NCBI GenBank assembly: GCA_051880395.1
Contig: JBJENW010000063.1
Coordinates: 1 to 64,000 of the forward strand
DNA length: 64,000 nt
Reading direction: 5' to 3'
Source of the DNA: JBJENW01 sp051880395
GTDB lineage: Bacteria; Bacillota; Clostridia; Lachnospirales; Lachnospiraceae
In this document: one piece after another, positions 58,388 to 64,000 of the stretch
How positions within the stretch are numbered: the stretch's first letter is position 1
Layout: each line of letters starts with the position of its first letter
Program-made: the position numbers and the translations under genes
The notes under the pieces: generated by a model
The model's database searches: none
The model's input: only the letters and a program-made list of their open reading frames with translations
Told to the model about the DNA's origin: nothing

Positions 58388-59419
58388 ATGAGTTTCAAGT
58401 ATTTGAAAACCCTTCCAACTCCGGATGAATTAAGATCTGAGTATCCGGTACCGAAGGAATTAGTTACCCTGAAAAAAGAACGTGATGCCATGATTTCCGA
58501 CGTCATCACCGGAAAAGATGACCGTTTCTTAGTCATCATCGGACCTTGCTCCGCAGACAATGAAGATTCCGTCTGCGATTACGTCAGCCGTTTGACAAAG
58601 GTTCAGGAAAAAGTGAAAGACCGCGTCATTATCATTCCGCGTGTTTACACCAATAAACCACGTACCACCGGTGAAGGATACAAAGGAATCGCATCCCAGC
58701 CAGACCCGGAAAAAGCACCAGATATGCTTGAAGGTCTGATCGCCATGCGTAAAATGCACATTCGTGCCGCTATGGAAAGCGGACTTACCTCTGCAGACGA
58801 GATGCTTTATCCGGAAAACTGGGGCTATGTAGAAGATCTACTCTCCTATGTTGCCATCGGAGCCCGTTCTGTAGAAGATCAGCATCATCGTCTGACTGTC
58901 AGCGGTTTCGACGTTGCATCCGGTATGAAAAATCCAACTAGTGGTGACTTTTCCGTTATGCTGAACTCTGTTTATGCCGCTCAGCATCCACATCACTTTG
59001 TATTCGCCGGACAGGAAGTAGAAACCACAGGTAATCCACTGACCCATGTGATTCTACGTGGCGCTGTCAGCAAGCATGGAAACTGCACACAGAACTATCA
59101 CTACGAAGACATTATGCGTCTGATCGAACGTTACAATGAAATGGATCTGGTACATCCGGCTGCCATCATCGATGCAAACCATTCAAACTCGAATAAGAAA
59201 TTCAAAGAGCAGGTTCGTATCGTAAAAGAAGTGATGCATAACCGTCAGTTATCCAACGACATCCGCACCTTAGTAAAAGGTGTTATGGTCGAAAGCTATA
59301 TCGAAGAAGGAAATCAGAAAATTTCGGATCATGTATACGGAAAATCTATCACCGATCCATGCCTCGGATGGGAAGATTCCGAGCGTTTGATCTACGATAT
59401 CGCTGAAATGTGCAAATAA
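58388..59419 (+). CDS. aroF: Type I DAHP synthase (3-deoxy-7-phosphoheptulonate synthase)
   Basis: The first step of the shikimate pathway, joining phosphoenolpyruvate and erythrose 4-phosphate. The 343-residue protein is of the AroG/AroF/AroH alpha type. Visible motifs are IGPCSADNEDS, PRVYTNKPRTTGEGYKG, ARSVEDQHHR, ILRGAVSKHGNC and IDANHSNSNKK, which hold the substrate and metal-binding residues (Cys, His, Glu, Asp). The N-terminal extension of this type usually carries feedback-inhibition contacts; which amino acid it senses cannot be told. It is monocistronic, with its own promoter and terminator. AAAGGAG precedes the ATG. Confidence 0.95.
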   Translation: MSFKYLKTLPTPDELRSEYPVPKELVTLKKERDAMISDVITGKDDRFLVIIGPCSADNEDSVCDYVSRLTKVQEKVKDRVIIIPRVYTNKPRTTGEGYKGIASQPDPEKAPDMLEGLIAMRKMHIRAAMESGLTSADEMLYPENWGYVEDLLSYVAIGARSVEDQHHRLTVSGFDVASGMKNPTSGDFSVMLNSVYAAQHPHHFVFAGQEVETTGNPLTHVILRGAVSKHGNCTQNYHYEDIMRLIERYNEMDLVHPAAIIDANHSNSNKKFKEQVRIVKEVMHNRQLSNDIRTLVKGVMVESYIEEGNQKISDHVYGKSITDPCLGWEDSERLIYDIAEMCK

Positions 59420-59429
59420 TTTTTAAAAA

Positions 59430-59469
59430 TACAAAAAACACCGGTCTTTCATGGATCGGTGTTTTTTGC
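59430..59469. terminator. Bidirectional terminator of aroF and yjdF
   Basis: ACACCGGTC pairs with GATCGGTGT over seven bases. It is preceded by a run of As and followed by a run of Ts, so it can stop transcription from both sides. The aroF and yjdF stop codons flank it. Confidence 0.85.
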
Positions 59470-59490
59470 TTCAACAGGGCATTTTCCAAA

Positions 59491-59913
59491 TTAATGTCCT
59501 TTGTGTTTGTTTTTTCGCTTCTGCTGCTTCAAGTCAAACTGGCGCTGTTTTTGGGCCTCTTTTTGTTCGCGGCTCCTCTCTTTGCGCGCCTGCTTTCCCT
59601 CTTCCTGCTGTAGCTTTAATGCCTGTTGCGATTTCGTTCCCACGCCGGTCTGCTGCAATTGGCGTTTTGCCTCCCGCTGCCGTCGTTTCGGATTCTTTTT
59701 TTCCTCTTTGAACTCTGCTTCCACAGGCGGACTGAATTTTAAACGCAAATAAGCCTTTTGAATAAATTCGTTGACTTCGTAATCCTTCGGCTCCGCTCCA
59801 AATGTCACTTTACACACAGATATGGTATCGTTTTCCATGTGCTCAAAAATCCCCACCCAGAACGGGTCTTCGAAAAATACAGTCAACTTCCCTGCTGATT
59901 TTGATTTGTTCAT
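59491..59913 (-). CDS. yjdF: YjdF family protein (DUF2992)
   Basis: A 140-residue protein with the DUF2992 N-terminal domain (GKLTVFFEDPFWVGIFEH, then VCKVTFGAEPKDYEVNEFI) and a highly basic Lys/Gln/Arg-rich C-terminal half. The function is unknown. In Firmicutes these genes are often controlled by the azaaromatic-sensing yjdF riboswitch. The ATG lies eight bases after GGAGGG; a TTG two codons earlier is an alternative. The leader upstream is long and structured. Confidence 0.85.
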   Translation of the reverse strand: MNKSKSAGKLTVFFEDPFWVGIFEHMENDTISVCKVTFGAEPKDYEVNEFIQKAYLRLKFSPPVEAEFKEEKKNPKRRQREAKRQLQQTGVGTKSQQALKLQQEEGKQARKERSREQKEAQKQRQFDLKQQKRKNKHKGH

Positions 59914-59934
59914 GAACAAATCCCTCCTTAAACA

Positions 59935-60029
59935 TGTATTTCCAGCAAACGGACAACCCAGGAGGGAAGGTTACTTGCCCTGTGTCACAGGACGGCCGGA
60001 CTACCTACCGGCTCTGCAGACTGGTCTGC
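59935..60029 (-). ncRNA. Candidate yjdF (azaaromatic) riboswitch
   Basis: Directly upstream of yjdF the minus strand can form three consecutive stem-loops: GCAGAC/GTCTGC (60016-60029), GCCGG/CCGGC enclosing TAGGTAGT (59995-60012) and CCTGTG/CACAGG (59979-59991). A region follows that could pair near the ribosome binding site. The location and the GC-rich multi-stem layout fit the yjdF RNA motif; I have not matched its full consensus. Confidence 0.6.
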
Positions 60030-60058
60030 GTTTGTGTTTTTATCGCTGGTTATATAAA

Positions 60059-60070
60059 GTGCATATGCAC
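60059..60070. other. 12-bp palindrome in the yjdF leader
   Basis: GTGCATATGCAC is a perfect palindrome between the putative yjdF promoter and the structured leader. It could be an operator or a small RNA hairpin; nothing else supports either. Confidence 0.35.
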
Positions 60071-60129
60071 GATATATCTTTTTATTTTTTATAGATTGCA
60101 AAGCGCATAACTTCTTTCCTCTTTTGTTT

Positions 60130-60157
60130 ATTATATACTTGTTTTTTATTTTATCAA
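60130..60157 (-). promoter_or_regulatory. Promoter of yjdF
   Basis: The minus strand reads TTGATA, a 16-bp spacer, then a perfect TATAAT, giving a leader of about 210 nt. A weaker match (TTGCAA, 17 bp, GATATA) lies closer to the gene. From here to 60313 the sequence is very AT-rich and I see nothing else in it. Confidence 0.65.
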
Positions 60158-60313
60158 CACTTTTTCGGGGTGTTGTTTCTGCTTTTTTACATTTTTTCTT
60201 GGCTTTATTTCTTTTTCTGATACATTTTTTCTTACCTTTTTTTATACATTAAATACGTTTTTTCTGATCTTTATTTTATAATTGTTCCCACTTTTTCGTA
60301 CTATTTTTTTATT

Positions 60314-60976
60314 TTATTCATCTGTTCCCCATACAAATAGAAACAGCAAATTTCCACACACAAAAAATTTTGCCTGAAAAACAATCCCCCAATACGCTTT
60401 TTCGATGATTCCATGCAATCCATCTGTGATTTCATAGCATGGTACAACCGCCGGACCAATCTTTTTCAATTCCTGAACGACATGCTTCATTCCTTCTTCA
60501 TAGTTTTTTGTTCGTGAATCTTCTTTTTCCGGCGGAATGATCGTCGAAAAAAGATACGGTGTACGTCGTTCTTCTTCTCGGATCTGGTCTAACGAGAACC
60601 AATCTCTGAGTACCTTTTCCAGTGTTTTTCTACCTGTCGATTTATAATTCAATTCTCCTTTGGCATAAAACTTTTTCATCTTTTTTACGTATTTCGGGTC
60701 CAGATAAATGTCCTGATACTTTATCAGTGTTTCTCTAATCTCACGCGCATAATCGCTGCTTGTTAGTTCGAAAACATCTGTAGAAACACTGTCATAATGC
60801 CACTGAAACGAGTGATAAATCGGACAGATGATGTCATCAAACAGATCGCATAAGGCATTTATTTTCTTTTGTTTTTTCGGTTCATATATCGTGTGTTCTT
60901 CTTCTAAATCCCATATCATTTTTTTCATCATCCTTTTTGATATTTTTTCAATACATACCATGATATCATTCATCAT
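60314..60976 (-). CDS. Unrecognised protein abutting the CRISPR array
   Basis: About 220 residues, no signal peptide. The N-terminal part is Met/Lys/Glu-rich and helical; the middle is charged (SDYAREIRETLIKYQDIYLD, then a Lys-rich stretch). The C-terminal part ends with a hydrophobic strand FFVCGNLLFLFVWGTDE. I do not recognise a family. The first ATG in frame is formed where the last CRISPR repeat (ending GAAAT) meets a G, and it has no ribosome binding site. The ATG at 60917-60919, 11 bases after AAGGA, would give 201 residues and may be the true start. The frame also stays open back through the terminal repeat. Confidence 0.6.
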   Translation of the reverse strand: MMNDIMVCIEKISKRMMKKMIWDLEEEHTIYEPKKQKKINALCDLFDDIICPIYHSFQWHYDSVSTDVFELTSSDYAREIRETLIKYQDIYLDPKYVKKMKKFYAKGELNYKSTGRKTLEKVLRDWFSLDQIREEERRTPYLFSTIIPPEKEDSRTKNYEEGMKHVVQELKKIGPAVVPCYEITDGLHGIIEKAYWGIVFQAKFFVCGNLLFLFVWGTDE

Positions 60977-63900
60977 TTCAATCCACACCCTCCGCGTGGA
61001 GGATGACGATGCCATGGGTGATTTTATATGGGAAACTGTCCTATTTCAATCCACACCCTCAGCGTGGAGGATGACGCCGCATTTGCCGGAATAGACTTAT
61101 CAGGCTCCGATTTCAATCCACACCCTCCGCGTGGAGGATGACTTTGATGTCTGCATATTATTTTTCTCCTTTTTTATTTCAATCCACACCCTCCGCATGG
61201 AGGATGACTCCTTAGCCGTATACTGTGCTTTGGTGGTGTGCATTTCAATCCACACCCTCCGCATGGAGGATGACGACTTTATGACGGTAGAAGGAAAATA
61301 TGTGCCTATTTCAATCCACACCCTCCGCATGGAGGATGACATTTCCTAACGCGGTATCATTCTTTTTAAAGATTATTTCAATCCACACCCTCCGCATGGA
61401 GGATGACGCGCTTTTGTGTCAATATTTAATTTCGATACATTATTTCAATCCACACCCTCCGCATGGAGGATGACTTAGTTTCGTGTAGGGCGTCCACTGA
61501 CACAGCCCATTTCAATCCACACCCTCCGCGTGGAGGATGACGTATCTACACTCGCGGATTATGAACTTGGGATTACATTTCAATCCACACCCTCCGCGTG
61601 GAGGATGACATGTTGGCGTCAACGACCTCTGGTGGATACTCTATTTCAATCCACACCCTCCGCGTGGAGGATGACTTTTATGGTGCCAACAGGACTGGGC
61701 GCTGGGCGGATTTCAATCCACACCCTCCGCGTGGAGGATGACTTTGTATCGTTGTCAAAATCCCATATACCGAGCGATTTCAATCCACACCCTCCGCGTG
61801 GAGGATGACGGCTTGTTTTGTGCCGCCGCCCAAATTGTAATTCAATTTCAATCCACACCCTCCGCGTGGAGGATGACGGATCAAATTCATCATCGTCGTT
61901 AATACTGTCAAGCGATTTCAATCCACACCCTCCGCGTGGAGGATGACCAAGCGGGTATCATGATATTAGATTCACTCATTATATTTCAATCCACACCCTC
62001 CGCGTGGAGGATGACTTAGATGATGAAATCTCTAATAATGCAGAGTTGAAATTTCAATCCACACCCTCCGCGTGGAGGATGACGCTCGCGTTTTCTAACG
62101 TCAACACAATTTATACCATTTCAATCCACACCCTCCGCGTGGAGGATGACCTGTCTCGCTTTTGTTTCTCGTAAAACCTCGATTATTTCAATCCACACCC
62201 TCCGCGTGGAGGATGACGTATTTTCAATCTTATACTTTTCCATTTCCTTTTATTTCAATCCACACCCTCCGCGTGGAGGATGACTAATCCTCTTTTATCT
62301 GCTCATGTGGACAGCTTGATTTCAATCCACACCCTCCGCGTGGAGGATGACGTTCTGGATATTTTTCCGGAAACTTCAATGTAGCATTTCAATCCACACC
62401 CTCCGCGTGGAGGATGACCCCACCTAGCCGGATTCGGGTAGCCTATTTCGCATTTCAATCCACACCCTCCGCGTGGAGGATGACTCAGTTGTCATCGCCT
62501 TTAAATCGTGTCGGCTCATTTCAATCCACACCCTCCGCGTGGAGGATGACCTCCCTGTCTGAACATACACTCGCACATTGCGTCTATTTCAATCCACACC
62601 CTCCGCGTGGAGGATGACATGGCACTTTTCCGAAAACAAAGTACAAGATTACATTTCAATCCACACCCTCCGCGTGGAGGATGACAAAGAACGTGCAGCG
62701 TTGGAAGTCTGGAATTGGACATTTCAATCCACACCCTCCGCGTGGAGGATGACAGGAAACCAGCGTGCAGATGGAAAGTGGTATTTTATTTCAATCCACA
62801 CCCTCCGCGTGGAGGATGACGTAGTACTTTCCATTTACTTCAATCCGATAATCTTTATTTCAATCCACACCCTCCGCGTGGAGGATGACGTGCTACGCTA
62901 CTAACAGTAAATATGTTCCGTTATTTCAATCCACACCCTCCGCGTGGAGGATGACGAACCCAAACAAAATCGAGTCTTTAAAAGCATTTATATTTCAATC
63001 CACACCCTCCGCGTGGAGGATGACTATACACTAACGCAATAAAAATCGAAATTTGACATTTCAATCCACACCCTCCGCGTGGAGGATGACTGACAGCATG
63101 AGTGATTCGATGGTGGAAAGATGGATTTCAATCCACACCCTCCGCGTGGAGGATGACATAAACACTGTTTTGTTGTCAGAGGATGAAAAAATTTCAATCC
63201 ACACCCTCCGCGTGGAGGATGACGTTCTGCGTCAAGGTCAATGTCCTCGTCCTCGTCTATTTCAATCCACACCCTCCGCGTGGAGGATGACATACACCAA
63301 ACACAAACAAATTATCATTCGTTGGATTTCAATCCACACCCTCCGCGTGGAGGATGACCCATGTTTTTCTCTTTTGATACTACCGATTTGCTATTTCAAT
63401 CCACACCCTCCGCGTGGAGGATGACCCGTGATTAAAAAAGCACGAAAAGCGTACAAAAAATTTCAATCCACACCCTCCGCGTGGAGGATGACGACATACG
63501 TTCTTCTTTGTTCGCTTGTCACTAACATTTCAATCCACACCCTCCGCGTGGAGGATGACAAGCGGGTATCATGACATTAGATTCACACATTATATTTCAA
63601 TCCACACCCTCCGCGTGGAGGATGACGAATTTTGTGCATTAGGTATAACTAACTAATTATATTTCAATCCACACCCTCCGCGTGGAGGATGACATTTATA
63701 TAAAACTCTCGATCAATGTCATTGATAATTTCAATCCACACCCTCCGCGTGGAGGATGACGTTAACTATTTTTTAGGAGGAAAAAAATACAAATATTTCA
63801 ATCCACACCCTCCGCGTGGAGGATGACTTAGGATTGTCGATGACAGATTCCGAAGGAAAGATATTTCAATCCACACCCTCCGCGTGGAGGATGACAAACT

Positions 63901-64000
63901 CTTTCGATACCTCTTTCAAAATCATCGTGAATTTCAATCCACACCCTCCGCGTGGAGGATGACATAAAGAGTTTACGGATTGGTGTTCAATGAACGGATT
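60975..64000 (-). CRISPR. CRISPR array, type I-C-like repeats, 45 complete repeats, continues beyond window
   Basis: Perfect 33-bp direct repeats (minus strand begins GTCATCCTCC, contains ACGCGGAGGG, ends TGTGGATTGAAAT) are separated by unique spacers of 33-37 bp, with a period of about 67 bp. The CCTCC/GGAGG hairpin and the GGATTGAAAT end are typical of type I-C (Dvulg) repeats. Variants: the repeat at 61043 has a stem-breaking change, and the five repeats at 61176-61474 share a loop change (GCGTGG to GCATGG on the plus strand). The orientation inferred from the ATTGAAAT end puts the leader and cas genes to the right of 64,000. After the last repeat (ends 63963) 37 bases remain. Confidence 0.97.

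Noticed and set aside
61100..63424. Open frames with recurring SSTRRVWIE or STPSAWRMT peptides
   Set aside because: They are translations of CRISPR repeats; the spacers happen to keep frames open.

Overview
The window looks like the chromosome of a motile, low-to-moderate GC Firmicute of the family Lachnospiraceae (Roseburia/Agathobacter-like). The evidence is the gene content: one long fla/che operon of the Bacillus/Clostridium type (CheC, CheD, FliY, FlhF and FlhG, SigD at the end, rpsB-tsf next), gut-clostridial protein families (DUF6115, FapA, very large secreted S8 proteases), strong AAGGAGG ribosome binding sites and sigma-A promoters. The genus is inferred from general resemblance only. 

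Region 1 (about 245-37,450, all on the minus strand, so read right to left): a single operon starts at a sigma-A promoter near 37,500 and runs flgB-flgC-fliE-fliF-fliG-fliH-fliI-fliJ-(ylxF/motE-like)-fliK-flgD-(TIGR02530)-flgE-motA-motB-fliL-fliM-fliY-cheY-fliO-fliP-fliQ-fliR-flhB-flhA-flhF-flhG-(PilZ)-cheB-cheA-cheW-cheC-cheD-(membrane protein)-sigD-fapA-(small K/E-rich protein)-(DUF6115)-(MltG-like LysM fragment). Genes mostly overlap or lie within about 30 bp of each other. The products build the basal body, type III export gate, hook and stator, the chemotaxis core, and the sigma factor that should switch on late genes (flagellin is not in this window). It ends at a hairpin terminator and is followed by rpsB-tsf with its own promoter. 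cheR, flbD and flagellin are absent here. 

Region 2 (37,660-43,340): housekeeping genes metA, ligA and an RluF-like pseudouridine synthase, then an SH3-domain surface protein with a 39-bp tandem repeat, and a tRNA-Arg(CCG) gene with its own promoter. 

Region 3 (43,380-53,530): two tandem paralogous secreted subtilisin-family proteases of about 1,890 and 1,390 residues, each with its own promoter. Both have PA-type inserts, low-complexity linkers and C-terminal fibronectin-like domains; only the larger one has three extra BIG2 domains. 

Region 4 (53,600-58,220): a MarR regulator followed by a heterodimeric ABC exporter pair, with a candidate MarR operator just downstream of the promoter. Diverging from it is a type I DAHP synthase gene with a structured leader. 

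Region 5 (59,430-64,000): a YjdF-family gene behind a long structured leader that is a candidate yjdF riboswitch, an unrecognised gene, and a CRISPR array with type I-C-like 33-bp repeats. The array has 45 complete repeats in the window and runs off its right end. It reads right to left, so the leader and cas genes are expected beyond 64,000; no cas gene lies in this window. Two spacers are near-duplicates differing at two bases. A short GC-rich intergenic element recurs at three to four places. I found no clearly new multi-gene system. The least explained items are the gene abutting the distal end of the array, the intergenic element, and the paired giant proteases.
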